Assembly (NCBI GenBank): GCA_022747635.1 | Contig: JAKTNV010000002.1 | Coordinates: 1,902,001-1,966,000, forward strand | DNA length: 64,000 bases | Reading direction: 5' to 3' | Source: Hetaerina americana | Taxonomy: Eukaryota > Arthropoda > Insecta > Odonata > Calopterygidae | In this document: positions 1-12,890 of the stretch, piece by piece | Layout: each line of letters starts with the position of its first letter | Position numbering within the stretch: the stretch's first letter is position 1 | The notes under the pieces: generated by a model | What the model saw: the letters and a program-made list of their open reading frames with translations, nothing else | What the model was told of the DNA's origin: nothing | Database searches by the model: none | Made by a program: the position numbers and the translations under genes

Positions 1-713
1 CCAGAAGCCCGCCAGCCCCTTAATGTCGCAATTCGCACCCGCCTCGAGTGAGAGACGTCGCAGTGGAAGCGTTGGACGGGCGGCCCCCGTGGACACGGCT
101 ACTGCGGGAGGGGGGGTTCTGGCGACTCCTCGGGGGTTGGGTGGGTGGGTGGGGGGGGGGAAAGAGAGATCGAGAGGGTGTATCACGTGGCGTGGGGGCA
201 GGGTGAGATGCGGGCAGGGGGCGGAACTGGTGACCGCTCATGGATTCTTGTGCCAAAAATCAGGTTTATGGAAGAACGTCTCTTTTTATCCAAACAATTC
301 CATACTTTAATTCAAGAAAAAATTTCGGAAGTTCGAGTTTTAATGATATTCTAAGAATGGAAAGGTTTCCTCCAACGCCGGACTCTCATGCCGAAGGCCG
401 CGCCTCGGAGTTCGCAGGAGAGGGATATTCACGGATCTCCACTTCGGCTTTCGTTTACAGAGAACTTCAGGTGCTGCACGCCGAAAGCGAGAAGAGAAAT
501 CACCAACCATGGAACCCCTGACGCCTTTGTTTAATGAGAAAGCTTATTCCAACAGGTTTCCCTCTGTAAAGTGTGCAATGCCAAAAGAGTTCTCCCCCCA
601 CTTCTCATTATTCCCACTTAACGTTAACGACATTGACTCCGTAGTCACTAGTAAGATACGTTCATCTGCCGACGATGCAGTGGTTTTATCTTTTTTTTAT
701 TTTTCATTCATAT
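1..713. other. No gene recognised; G-rich tract
   Basis: I see no supported gene here. The short open frames are compositional and match no family I know. Positions about 106-170 form a G-rich tract with repeated GGGT units running into a pure G run, which could form a G-quadruplex. The rest is ordinary mixed-composition DNA up to the LINE-B tail. Confidence 0.5.
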
Positions 714-1010
714 GTACCCTGCAAGCCACCGCCAGGGTGTGTGGCAGGGGGTGAATACACACCAGACTAATTATGCCCGAACATGACCCTGTCGGACAAT
801 GTTATTATGATCCCCTAACGCTCGTGAAACAAATGACACCATCAATCTATCTGGTCCACACTTAATCTCTCAAATTTTATTGACATGATCTCTCCTACCC
901 TAGTACGAATGGGGGTAATAATAAATTTTCAACATAACTGCTAAAGAGACTCCCTTCCAATTTATGTAAAGCGCCAATCTGTAATTTAACCTTCGCTCCG
1001 TGAGCAATAG
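714..1010 (-). mobile_element. LINE-B (CR1/L2-like) 3' end relic
   Basis: Read on the minus strand, this aligns by eye with the 3' part of the element at 1445-2277 and with 3987-4312. Shared blocks are a 'TTACAGATT...CATAAATTGGAAGGG' stretch, a 'TTATTACCCCCAT' stretch, 'GGAGAGATCATGT', and a common terminus (CACACACCCTGGCGGTGGCTTGCAGGGTAC-like; here in reverse from 714). It corresponds to the last coding segment plus 3' UTR of a non-LTR retrotransposon and is 5'-truncated. Several indels keep it from coding. The assignment rests on the repeat-to-repeat match and on the RT C-terminus seen in the neighbouring copy. Confidence 0.7.
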
Positions 1011-1444
1011 TTCATTTAACATGGAATAATGGTATCGGACGGAAAATTTTACAATGGATTTAATATTAATTAGAAAACGATCCTCGTCGAAAATTAAAGA
1101 ATCGTATTAAAAAGGAGACAGTATCTCTATTGGTAGTTCATTGCCCAATTTGAAAAAATAAATTCGCAGAATATCATCACCTTATTCAAAGCACAGGCAC
1201 AGATATAATTATTGGGAGAGAAAGCTGGTTATGATATCGCCGGCGGTGACATGTTTTCAAAATCCTTTTCCATTTAGAGAAAAGACAGAGCAAATAGAAT
1301 CGGGGCGGTGCCTCTACTGCCGTTAAAAATTGTTGCGTCTACAGGGCTGACGTAATTCCAGTTTTACTTGGTTAGTTTACTTTTACAGGTTACCTTTTTA
1401 CTTGTTCCCAGGTTTGGAAAGCGTTTAGTGAACAATTAACAGTC
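1011..1444. other. Nothing recognised
   Basis: AT-rich sequence between two LINE-B relics. No open frame of note and no repeat signature that I can identify. Confidence 0.4.
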
Positions 1445-2277
1445 CTCAACCCAAAAGAATGTATGCATGCGCATATTACAGACCGCCAGTCGATAGATAC
1501 GATTCAAAACTAGAATTAGATCAGAAAATCAAAGGTTTCTTATCCAATCACAATGACCGCGACGTTATAAACGGTGGAGGTTTCAATGCCCCACATACAA
1601 CTGGTTGGAGCACAAACAGTTTTGAAACGGATGGTAAAGACAAAGATATGTGTTTCACCCAGGAGAGGTCGCGAGTGAGGTTGACGCCTTCCTACGTAAG
1701 TAACGCATGCACTGGGAATATGTGGACAAGCTCATTAAAAATTAGGATTTATTAGAAGAGGAGTGCTTGGTAAATGTGAGGAAAGGGTCAAAGAGAAATG
1801 TTATCTTAGGCCTCATTTAGAATATGCTTCGAGTATATTACGGGATCCTCACGAAGTTGGATTAATTGCGGAATTGGATCGCGTGCAGCGTAGAGGAGCT
1901 AGATTTGTAAAACGTTGTTATGATAAACTTAATATAATATACTAAATATTAGAGGAGCTAAGCTGGGAATCATTCACCGATCGAAGGTTAAATTACAGAT
2001 TAAATCTCTTGCATAAATTGAAAGGATGTCTCTTTAGAAGGGATTTTGAAAATGTATTATTACCCCCATAATACTACGGTAGGAGAGATCATGTCTCAAT
2101 AACATTTGACAGATCGAGTGTAAAACAGATTAATTTTTGATGCTTTTTTTTTGATGAACGATAAGTGATCATAATAATATTGTCCGACCGCAGCGGGGTC
2201 ATATTCAAGTCAAAATTGGTGTGGTGTGAGTTCACCACCTGCCACACACCCTAGAGGTGGCTTCGAGGGTACTAAAA
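1445..2277 (+). mobile_element. LINE-B, internally deleted: endonuclease piece joined to RT C-terminus
   Basis: The first part (about 1459-1700) translates to an APE-type endonuclease segment: a 'YRPPVDRYDSK' block, then 'DVINGGGFNAPH', which corresponds to the usual GGDFNAPH catalytic motif with Asp replaced by Gly. After about 1740 the frame changes to the C-terminal tail of a CR1/L2-like reverse transcriptase: 'PHLEYASSI', then 'AELDRVQRRGARFVK'. The 3' UTR ends at the shared LINE-B terminus near 2277. Nearly the whole RT palm is missing between the two parts. Lineage (CR1/L2 against jockey) is an inference from the C-terminal motif. Confidence 0.75.
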
Positions 2278-3986
2278 TATCTAATATCACAATTTCTATA
2301 AGAATAACTCCTGAATTAGGAGATATTGATAGTCAACGGTAGGTTGAATACAGTTATCCATTGGAGAATGTCGGATATGGGCGACAGAGATAGCAGTACT
2401 ACTATCTCTGTCGTAGTAGTATTGCTTTAAGTACAATACGTCGTTTCGTGTGAACGTTAGAAAAGCAGTAAGTTGATAGGTCCATCAAAAACCTAACGTA
2501 ACCGATACACTGCTCAATGACTCTAAACAAAAGAAATACTCCATCTAATGAGGGTTATATTTCTTCACTTGATGGACATAATTTCATCAAATTCATAAAA
2601 ATTTCATTAGTTCATTATGGTTCAGCTCACAGTTCAGTTAATGATGGTTCAGTTCAAAAGTTCAGCTCATGAATAGTTCATAAGTTTATTTGATGGATGC
2701 GCAAATCCTCCATGAATTGAAACCTGAACATATAAGGTTTATGTTCAAAGGGAAAAATATCAAAAAGCCACAATTACACGAAACTCAGACACCTTTTAGC
2801 AAAAAAATCGACCTATTTTTTTAGTGAACAGTAAGAATATTGGAGAAGGAAAAGTTAACGCTTCATAATTAAGTTTAAAATAAGATCTTGATTTCCGCCC
2901 GTTCCCCCTCGAAATCCCAACAGGTTGAGCAGACTAAAACTTCAATTGCTGGGTTTTATTCACCCCAAACCCAGCCGCTGGATTCTCTCTGGCAAGCGGC
3001 CGAGGACGACCTGCTCCTCAGCACCGCTGCCGTTTAGAGATAAGAATTCCACCCGTCCGTTGTGATTGAAGGGTGAGATCAGCACGCCCGAAGGCCGTCG
3101 CGCGTCGTAATCTCCCGCCGTGCGGAGAGGTGCGTATGCCCCGCAGCCGACTTGGCCGACTTCGGAATATCGTCAAGCCTCATTAGTTCCTCCGGGGTAC
3201 TCCTCACTCGAGGACCTACAGCAGCGGTCACCGGGAGAATCTTTCAGATAATTTGCACAAAAAATTGAAGTTGAGTTTGCATTGAATATTATGAATGCTG
3301 GAAAGAAGTGCGCGATAATTTTACCTCGTATCACTTTGTTCCCGCTCACGCAATCACTTTTATTGCGATATGAGTGTGTCCCAATGAGTATCCGAATGCT
3401 AGTGCAGCTATTATTGTGAGCAGGTAAAGGTTGGTTTTAGTTGGTGCCGTAGGGAACCGAAATGTTTATTTTTGCCTTCATTTTACAATACACATCTAAT
3501 GTACGGTGGTGCTATGTTATCCATCCGGAATACATATTTCAATGGATCACAAAAGTAAGGAATGAGAATAAGTAAGATGGGTCACCATAACTGATCGAAA
3601 ATGCCAGGAGTATGAGTAGAGATTGGAAATAATTGGTTCGATAAGGAAATAAAGTATAAAGGGTGCCATTGAAGTCATTTGTGGTCTTAAGTTGCAGCGG
3701 TAAAATATGGCCGTGAATGCTGTTCAAGAATTGGTAGCCGATTCCGTCCGTGATTTATAAGAGCAACCTATTTTATGCTTCTTTTCCGAGCAATTTTTGG
3801 TAGTTTACCTGTAAAATAAACTGCTCTGGCAATAACTGGCAATGACCCATAAGCAAACACATGGATAAAAATTTGTGATGGGTGCGAAAGGCACATTTAC
3901 TCACGTTATAGCTAGTGAACCAACACGGCTATGTATGGAGAGGAGGTCATATTGCAAGCCTCTTTCATACAACCGCGGTTCAACAT
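2278..3986. other. No gene recognised; one GC-rich patch
   Basis: Mostly AT-rich DNA. Positions about 2890-3240 are distinctly GC-rich, with many CpGs and no recognisable coding match. A compact hairpin lies at 2382-2413 (own entry). The rest shows nothing I can name. Confidence 0.4.
2382..2413. repeat. Perfect 12-bp hairpin
   Basis: Arms CGACAGAGATAG (2382-2393) and CTATCTCTGTCG (2402-2413) are exact reverse complements around an 8-nt spacer. A second, overlapping imperfect palindrome (GCAGTACTACTA with TAGTAGTATTGC) extends to about 2425. No adjoining gene gives it a role. Confidence 0.8.
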
Positions 3987-4312
3987 TAAAGCAGCTTGGC
4001 TGGGAATCACTCTCGGAGCAAATGCATAATTTTACAGGTAAAATATCTTGCATAAATTGGAAGGGTGTCTCTTTAGCAGTGATGTAGAAAATGTATTATT
4101 ACCCCCATCGTACTACGGTTGGAGAGATCATGTGAATAAAATTAGAGAGATTAAGTGTTGAACAGATAGGTTTAAGTTGCCATTTGTTTTCGCGGGAGAT
4201 AAGGGATAATAATACAATCGTCCGACCGCGATAGGGTCATATTCGGGTCAAAATTAGTCTGGTGTTCATTCACCCCTTGCCACTCACCCCGGCGAAGACT
4301 TGCAGAGTACAT
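3987..4312 (+). mobile_element. LINE-B 3' end relic
   Basis: Begins with a coding remnant reading 'LGWESL', the motif that follows the RT C-terminal domain in this family. It continues through the same 'TTATTACCCCCAT', 'GGAGAGATCATGTGAATAAA' and 'GATAATAATACAATCGTCCG' blocks as 1445-2277 and ends in the shared LINE-B terminus near 4312. It is 5'-truncated, as expected for target-primed reverse transcription, and carries several frame breaks. Confidence 0.75.
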
Positions 4313-7300
4313 AAATAAATTTAAACAAAACTAAACGCATGGGACTTGGTGGGAACTCCTTCCCTCTTTCTATGATAAAACAGAAGAAGCAGCCGAACTC
4401 GGGTTGAACCAATAACGGCCCCCCTGACGTCACGCAAAAGAATTTTATCAATTTTAATTTCGCAAACATAACAGTTTCAGGCTTAACTTTGTGGAATTCC
4501 TTCACGATGAGAGGGGTGGTGCTATGAGAAACTATGCACAACGTAACTTTAATTTCGCAGCCTTTAGAATAGATCTTGACGGCTCATATTCTGAACATTC
4601 TGCAATTAATTTCCATGATAAAAACCTTGAGTGTTCTTAACAAAGCCATTTGATTCATTCGACTTGGGTGTAATCAAACGTTTAAGCATTGCAGAGTGCG
4701 TCCCTTACGCCTCCGCTTGCCTTATCGCCGTAATCATGACGTTGTTCTCCAGAATTATTGATACCCTCGCACTTGAGATTGACTGGAGAGGTTTAGCAAG
4801 GCCAGAATGTTACAGAAACAAAACACGTAAATGTTCTAACTGGATTATCTATTACTGATAACCGACAATGTCACGCCACATACTACATGCCGCCATCATC
4901 AGTGTCTCGATGATGGATGCAATGTATTACCACAAAGTCACACCCGGGACTCTTTTTTTCCTGAACTATGATAACTTACGTCGGCTTGACCTTTTTCTGC
5001 TCTATACGCTTTGGTGGTGGTTGCGAAATCTAACAATTAAAAGGGAGTGAAAAAAAATGACGGGTGGATTCCGTCAACGCAGAACCACAACGATCGAGAC
5101 GCTGGAGCGCTAGGGTAGGGGAAGGAAGGGGAGGGGGTGGAGGGGGGGGGGAAGAGGCGAGGGCGGGGGTAAGGGAGACAAGAGAGGGTCGATCCGCGCT
5201 CAAGGCGTGTTGTGCGAAGCAGACGGAGGTCGAATGTGGGTCACTCAGTCTGGCTTTCACCTACCCCCTTCTGATACTCTCCGTCGCCCCTCAGAGGCCA
5301 CTCCCGCGACAGAGACCTCCCCCTTCGCCCCGCCCCCTGTTCTCGACTCTTAAATCCATCCCTCAAGCCCTCTACCCTGCCGCCCGCGTCGATAAACCCT
5401 CTCTCGGCCATCCTTCTCCCGCCTCCCCTTCCGCCACCCGCCCCTCGCATGCACGCGCTCAATGATGGCTCGTGAGGAATTATCTCCGCGGGGGACATGA
5501 TCCTGCGACCCTTAGGTCTCTCTCACGGACACACTCCACTTTCTCCCGGGCCGCCACACCAAGTTTCGACCTTGCCACGGAAATAGGGGTGATTTTACAT
5601 ACTACTACAAGACGAACCGCAAAAGCACGACGTGACTTGACGTGTGGCAAGGGAGTGCGCCGAAGCTTTTTACTATAAACTTGCGAGGAAATCGTGAATT
5701 TTTCGTCAAGGCAATGGAGAGGAAACACTACACTTTTAGAGAAGTTAAAATTTTACAAAACTTCAAAAGCGATCGAAAATTATTTCGGAGGTTGTGTTAC
5801 GTCACTTAGATTTTCTTCTACGATAGAACGAGGTGACAAGTCTCCGGAATCATTTTTAAGATTTTAGTTTCTCTTAAATTTTAATAATTTTTCAAAACTT
5901 TTCCTTCAAAAAATCCTTCCTTTTGATTGTTGAAGTGTTTGAAGAAATTTTAGTTTTGTCTTCAAATTCTGAGTCGGAGAAAGGAGTTCTGTCATCTGTC
6001 CATGCTGGGATCTTCATTCTGGCGGGATGCTCCCACGTTCATGTTCGGCACGGCGCTCTAAAACAACCCTCGGTGTCACGAGCAAGCACGGGGACACCAA
6101 ATATTTTCAACGTCTTGGAAATTAGCCTCGTTTACCTGCGGAAAGGATCAGTTTCCTAGCATCTCCAACAGTCTTCTCGCCAAGATTTTCGCAAAGAGAA
6201 CTAATTTTCTTTGAACTTTATTCAATTCCTCGGTCAACACTCCCTCCGATGAATTACAAAAACATTCTCTTGGCGCCAAAACAAAGTCCAACAGAGCGGA
6301 AGCCCAGGTGTCCTCTGGTTCTCCAGTAGGTTTTATGGATGGTGTGAAATTATATATTCAGTCGTGGGATACATTGGAAACGCGTCGCAAACTTACTGAC
6401 TCTTGCGACTGCGTAGAAAATACCTCGCAGATCTCTTAAGCAGTTGTGATTTGACCCAGTGTACATCCACCACCAAAGTTAGGACTACGGTTCTTTTGGT
6501 ACCCCTGGATGAAAAATAATGACGCATTTGCAACAATGACCTCCGGTGCTAAAGTGATATCTATCAAAAAGGTGACATCAAACTAAGCAAATGATGCGGT
6601 CATTATGATATAATTGTGCTCAATATACGAAGCGCGGATAAGGAAGAGGTATTGTAAACGCAATTATATAATCGTGGAAACTGTAAACGATTCGAATACA
6701 ATGAATATACGATATAATTGCGAAAAATCGCGACTTGAAAATAATGAGTGCACGCCATAAAAGTGAGGATATTTGAGAATATTTTTGAATCGCAAATACA
6801 GCTTTACGCAGAATAATAACAATGCCAAAAATATACATCGGTAATAAACGGAATGTCAACTTAGATTAGTCCGGTCGATCATCAAAATATTTGAAAAATT
6901 CCTATCTGGTCTTTCGCTGATACGAAACTTATCTTTGTGAACGGTTTACTAGAACAAATCCTGGGGCCAGTTGGACGAGAGGCAATACGACGTGACGCAA
7001 TCATGCATCTTAAAGAAAAATGACGAGGGACTCCTCCGCCAGCATGTCCCCACCGAAAATGCCCGTCCTTGACGCGATTTCCATGCAACACTGGACTAGG
7101 CAGCAAACACGTCCGGCGCATATTTTGCCGCCACCGCGATTCCAGCCGGCGACCTTCAAAGCACTCCGTCAACACGCTCCAGTAAATAACCCGGCCAGCA
7201 GGCAAAACATTTATCAAATGTTTGACGCCCATTAACTTTAAAAATAACTTCCTAGGTACATTTCTTCACCAATATATATTTAAACGAGGCTGATTAAGGA

Positions 7301-7552
7301 ATCTAAAAGAGTTTCGAGAAGACGATACACTCAAGGAAGTAAGTGAGACGGGTGGCAGGCGGGATGATTGGAGCAAATAAATGATACTGGAAACCAAATT
7401 AATCTCGTCGACGAAACAACCGACACAGCAATTATCCAAGAGTGCAAATTTTTAAAAAAGCAGGATTAAATGACAATGGAGATAATATTTTTTTTAAACA
7501 TAACGTAATTCACGAAGCAAAATACTTTCTTGTCTTGAAAATGAAAGCGGGG
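4313..7552. other. No gene recognised; GC island about 5060-5560
   Basis: About 3.2 kb without a supportable gene. Positions 5060-5560 are GC-rich with homopurine/homopyrimidine runs; open frames in both directions here (up to 133 codons) are low-complexity Arg/Gly/Pro/Ser-rich and look like composition artefacts. The remainder is AT-rich. A CpG-rich promoter-like island is possible, but no transcript structure is visible. Confidence 0.4.
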
Positions 7553-7732
7553 ACGTAGGGGTCGAGTGGGTAGAGCGCCGACCGGAGGGCTCCGAGTGTA
7601 AACCCCGGGCAAGCCTCTCTCAGCTTCACGCAAGCCGTGTGTGTGATGCTACCATTATCAGCTCTTCCTGGGAAACCACGGGGGGCAGGGGGAAAGGGAA
7701 CTTGCCCCCCCCCCTCGTCATTCATACCCTGG
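7553..7732 (+). mobile_element. SINE1, old diverged copy
   Basis: Matches the tRNA-related head ('GTCGAGTGGGTAGAGCGCC', 'CCCCGGGCAAGCC') and body ('TCTTCCTGGGAAACCA', then a G/A-rich stretch and a C-run) of the SINE1 copies at 24714-25003 and 29275-29531. The pol III box B is decayed (no GGTTCGANTCC), so this is a fossil copy. Confidence 0.65.
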
Positions 7733-10700
7733 TCGACGTGTGCATTCCATGTTAGGCGAACGAACGCCATCGGGCGAACTCACCCACCGCACCCATCGAA
7801 ACCTCGGGTTGATTTGAATGTGTTGGCCCGTGGAAACGATATTTACAGTTATGAATGTGATTGTCACGCATGTCATTTGATTCATTCAATCTTGAATTCA
7901 TATATCCTCGATTTCCGTAAAAACATTTATGATAATTCACTTTAAAGATTTTCATCAAAATGAACTTATCACTAACGAGACACCATTATTCGCGATGATT
8001 TCCTCGAAAGCGACCAGGAGGAATATTTCAAAGCGCCACAAAAAGCGACTCACCTCGGCGGAATGTGTTGACCTACTGAACCGTTCAATCGCTCGCCTAC
8101 GACAGAAGCGTCTTCTTCTCCACTGACATGCAATCATCGAACGGCTCACAAAGCGCAGAGGGGGAAAACCTTAGGGGCACTCTCGATTGAAGGAGAAAAC
8201 ACTGCTGCATTGAACATTCCCTTCTTGCCAATGTTCATGGAAGAAATAGATATCCACATGTGTTCGTCAATGCGTCAGCAAATTGATTGATTGCAATCTC
8301 GTACCGTTGAGTGTCCTCTCGGAAAAGAATTCCGCGGTACTGAAACGGACACCTACTTGTTGCTTCCACGACTACCGCCGCGCTCTCCCCCCCACCCCAC
8401 CCCCCCCCGGGGACAACACCCACCCTCCCCCTGCCGCCCCCACCCGCACTCGACGTCACGTGACCGCCACCATTAAAACCCTCAACCCCCCACGCTGGTC
8501 GATTGACCTGGCCCTGACACCCTGAAGAAGCATCACTCCCTTCCCGCGAAAAATCACGAGCAGCACCAAATCAATCCGAAGTTTGCCGATGCATCGGTGC
8601 ATTTCTATCGTGACTGAGGTCCTCGGATGTGAAGAGAGTGCTCCGAGTTACAAGCGTGTGCAACTCGTGTGCACGGCAGCTTGATATTAATATCGAGCCA
8701 TTAACTCCTAAGTGACACGCACTTCAATTAAAAACGCCCTAGTGGCCGGGAGGAAGGGCGATTCTACCGAAGTGAATGCGCGCAAGTCTAATCGTAACAT
8801 TCACGTAAATGGGGACGAAAATAAAAGTATTATGAGAACTAGAACTCGATGGAAAGAAGTAATTGTTTATTTGCCTTTTTTGTAGAATCTGGCGAAAGCC
8901 ATGGCGATTTTCGTGTTTACAGGAAATTCAGCAGGCTTTTATTTCGCATATGAGGATAAAAATTAAGGGGGGAATGTGTACGCATACTGAAAATCTTTAC
9001 ATATTCCACATGAGCCGCAAGTCAAGTGGTCAACCTAGTGCAATTGCCGTCGTACTTTGAATAGACAGATGATTTCCTCAGTTGCATCAAAATATATATG
9101 AGTATCGTCCCATTCAACAGCCGATATTTTCATGGCTCCTTCACCAATCACAAATTAAGAGGAGGAGGAGGTGTCTTCCAATTACGTCAAACGGATGGTT
9201 AACGACGTGCGATTATCAATGCTCTCAGCCTCTTCCATCTCAGTGATTACGTGAGCTTCGTTGCAAAACACTGAGAGGCCTCGGCAGAAATAGGTTCAAG
9301 AAGCCAGAAGAGGCAGGAGGGCGAGGAGGGAGTCGAGTGCCTCGGTCACACTCCGAATGACTCGGCACCCTGGTCGAAAGAGGCGCGTTGTTTACCCGCG
9401 ATCTTCTCCGCTTCATCCGAGTTTTCCGATTGCGTCGAGAGATGATTGCGGGCGCTAAAGCGTGCAACGGATCCGGACACTCGGCGAGACCGCAATTAAT
9501 CACAAAAGTGGGGATGCGCGATGAGGGGCGAGTGAGTGATTCATCTTCAAAGATGTGTGTCGAGACTGGGGAGAGGTGTGGAGTGGAGACGCAACGACGG
9601 GAGCGACCGTGCGCAACATCATCACGCAATATTTATTTTCCTCCCTCCCTCCACCGCCCCCACGGCTGCTCTCGCTTGGCGATTGACGCGCGCCCCCTTC
9701 CCATTTAATTCAATCCTGTCTTTCTCACCATCCGCGGTAGAAACGTATCCGTTTTAGAACAAACATTCAAAAATATTAGATTCGCGGGGGCATTTTCACG
9801 GCGATACCCAGTAGACAGAATTTTACAGTACGTATTAAAAGATCCGCCGTTGAAAACAAAAAGCCTCATTCCTTAGGAAGAACTACGATAGTGGGATTCT
9901 TTTTTGCGAAACTAAAAAATAATTCCAAGGCAGGACGAGGCAAAGCAACGAGGAAAGTCGGATGTGAAAGTTAAAGAGCATTGTATTTTACTCCAAATAA
10001 ATAAATCCGACTCGATGCCACCGTCATAAATTTGAAACGCTTTGTATATGAAACAAAATTGACAACGACTGGAATTCCATATTGATTGAAACGTGCTAAT
10101 GGAGAGCGACGGACTCAAGTTCATGGGAAAACTAAGGTTTAGAAACCACACAAAGATTGGAAACGAAGCATTTGAATGTCTCGTCCGATCACAAGGGGAA
10201 TATTCAAAGCCACTTGAGGTATCTTTGAAAAATTACAGCAATCATCACTGAAAATTTAAGAATCCAAAATATCTGTTCGAATAACAAAAATTCATTGTAA
10301 TTTATTCGTCACGTAAACGATGACAAATCGAAAGGAAATCGAGATAAGAAACGGTATATTCCATAGTCCTCACATGAGGATTGTAATATACGCTGGAAAT
10401 ACTCAAAGAAATCGATTTTTTGTAATTGAGGCAAAAAAATTGCTAATAAAGCACCAAAATAAATAAACTGGGAACAATAACCACACAAAATAGACTTTTT
10501 ACCATGGAAATAGTCTATCTTGCATTCATAGCGGATGAGAAATTTTCAGTCGACAAATGATCCCTGTGGGAGCTCGATGATTGCCGTCGATGACAGAGAT
10601 AAGGCATCTGGGATCAGAAGCAGTCAACAATCGTCGAGGGTCCACTTCGGAAGTTGACCATTTCTCACTCAGTGACCGTCGTCCTAAATCATGTAATCAC

Positions 10701-10860
10701 CTCCAAGGAATACGTATTTTAACCCCCATAGAGTTAACGATCACGGTAAGATAAAATTAATGCACAACAAAATGATAAACGAAAAGCCAATGTTCTTCAA
10801 TCAATTCATTTTACAACATTTTGCAAAATATTAAAAATTACTTTAAAATTACATTTAAAA
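7733..10860. other. No gene recognised; two GC-rich patches
   Basis: About 3.1 kb with no supportable gene. C-rich sequence at about 8385-8460 and a mixed CpG-rich region at about 9290-9700 produce Pro/Arg-rich open frames on both strands that I read as compositional. The rest is AT-rich with no recognisable repeat. Confidence 0.4.
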
Positions 10861-10903
10861 GTACCCTGCCTACCACCACTAGGGTGTTAGGGAGGAGGGT
10901 TAC
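10861..10903 (-). mobile_element. LINE-B terminus stub
   Basis: Starts with GTACCCTGCC and runs through an 'ACCACCACTAGGGTGTTAGG' segment, matching in order the inverted LINE-B terminus at 714-760. Only about 40 bp survive, so the call rests on that match alone. Confidence 0.45.
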
Positions 10904-12544
10904 TTCAATGTCATTAGACATTCCAGACATTAATTCAATGTCCATGGGTGAATTAGTTTTTTTATTACAAATAGTTGATTGCCCTTTAATGATATTAAAG
11001 TTGAATACTCTTTACTTTATTAGCTTACGTTTTTACGATTACTCTTTACTAATTATCGTTATAGTGTCGTAATTAATAATTGCTCCTCAAGATGAATGCT
11101 CATTAAGTACTCTTCGTTGAATTCTTCGAGTTCTAATGCCTCTTCCGACTTCATAACAAAACAAATTAAAAACGAATGCATAAAAAAAACGAATTTTCAC
11201 AGATTCAAAATTTGCCCAGACTAACAAAATGTTTGGTTAATATAGATTAATTATAAAATATTATTATATCTATAATACTTGACAGCTGCATCAGACTAAC
11301 GTTTGGTTCCAGTCTGTCATTTTTCATTGAAGTGAAAATTGACGGACAAAATTTCCCACGTCCCCCGTACCCGCGGCCCCGGCCGTCCTCCTCCCTAGAG
11401 ATGAGAACGCGTCCGGCGACTCAGAAGCCAGTCCGCCCTTATTCCTCAGCAGATGCAAAACCTTCCCCTTACCGCGAGTGCCAATCGGGACGCAGGGCGC
11501 GAGACCCTGGCCGATCGCAACGCAGCGACTCCTCCGGCCGCACGAGGGCTCAATCCGGCCGAGAAAGAAAAACAGCCAACGGCAGCATTTTTTTAAATCA
11601 GTTTACGACAGACATAAAACTCAAGAGACTTGTCTCCCGACTCGTCTCAATCTCGCCCTTCATTAAGCTGTTATATGACTCTTTCCTAGAAGCTTAGGAA
11701 TGCGAGAAACTGCCTTTGCGGCGGCAAGCTGGAAACGTGTTCGGCATCACGCCTCCGTGGTGGATGAGCACGAGGGTAAATCAAGGAAGGTGGGGGGGAC
11801 GACTTCCTTCCCCCGACCCCCAGAAAGCAGCAAGGCACCCAAAGAGTTCATCTCGCGAGTAAGAGGAGGCGACGCAAGGCGTGCGTTGAGAGGAAAAGAG
11901 AGAGAGAGAGAAGAGAGAGGGTACGTACTCACTCAGTGGTTAGCCTTGTCCTTCTGGAGGCGCGGCAGCGGACTCGTAGAGGGGGGGGGGGCGGTGAGGC
12001 GGGAAGACTACTCGAGTAGAGAGAAAGAAGGGGGGAGGGAAGGTTGGGGGGAGGGAGGGAGAGGGCTGCAGCGAGAAAGGCCCCGGCCCGGCAGACACCT
12101 GCAAGCACAAGAGAGGATGAGGCCATCTTTACAAGGAGCAAGGACAAGACGGGATGGGATTACGTACACTCGAAACGCCTAAAAATGACCATTGCGTAAT
12201 TTTTGCACCTTTTAAGAGTCTAGCGGATTTTCCCGAGACTTCCTCCCATGCCAAGGTCCAAGAAAACGCCTTTTGCGAGAGAGAAGGATGATTCGCGTTA
12301 ATTGTTGTTCTGCTGGGTTCCGCCCGAAAACGATTGTAAAGGGAACCCACAAAGGACGAATCAATTACGATGGGCAGTATGCCAGCATCTTTTGCATGGA
12401 TAATCCAGAGCCACCAATTATACTGCTGGATAATACGCTTAATATAATGCATCGAATTACGTAGGAATTTATTTTGCAACAAATTCTGGCTGCGTAGCTT
12501 AAAATATTATTTTAAAAATATCTGTGAAATTACTGTGCTTATGG
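10904..12544. other. No gene recognised; GC/purine-rich island 11330-12130
   Basis: AT-rich to about 11330, then a CpG-rich and later strongly purine-rich stretch (GA and G runs around 11895-12065). A 160-codon frame at 11700-12182 starts plausibly but becomes low-complexity Arg/Glu/Gly and has no recognisable domain. I do not call it a gene. Confidence 0.4.
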
Positions 12545-12890
12545 TTGGGCCGAGCCCCGTAGTTGCCAGGACTCAAAATCTCTGCTTTGTCCATCATTTA
12601 AATCTTGGGAATGATAATTGAGGTGGTTTCTCGTTGCCTTCCTTAATAGTGATTTTTAACGTGACACCATCGTTTACTGGCCGCCCCACTGGGGTCAGAC
12701 GCCATTGCAGCCGCCTCACTGAGGAACAGACGCTGCGTGGAATACCTTTCGTCTGGCTACCAACCTTCGACCTATCTGGTATGGGTGACCCTACCAGGAT
12801 GAATAATAATTACTCCCCCCCGCACAGTTCTAGTGGTCATCGTAACGCACAAGCCCTTCCACCACGAAAAGGATGTAGTCCGGGGAAGGA
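12545..12890 (-). mobile_element. LINE-A 5' UTR stub next to LINE-A copy 1
   Basis: This stretch repeats, with modest divergence, the 5' UTR of LINE-A copy 1 (about 15937-16282) and of copy 2 (about 33157-33411). Shared landmarks include 'GGTGGTTTCYCGTTGCCTTCC', 'GGCCGCCCCACTGGGGTCAG' and 'ACGCTGCGTGGA'. On the minus strand it begins right after a (TA)n array and stops before the coding region, so it is a 3'-truncated copy lying head-to-tail behind copy 1. That is unusual for a LINE, where truncation is normally 5'. Confidence 0.75.

Noticed and set aside
7020..7210. A further tRNA-like SINE head on the minus strand
   Set aside because: There are faint similarities to a tRNA-like head, but box A and box B do not fit and no second copy exists in the window.
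11700..12182. A 160-codon frame starting with ATG at 11700
   Set aside because: It runs into purine-rich low-complexity sequence (Arg/Glu/Gly) and has no recognisable domain.
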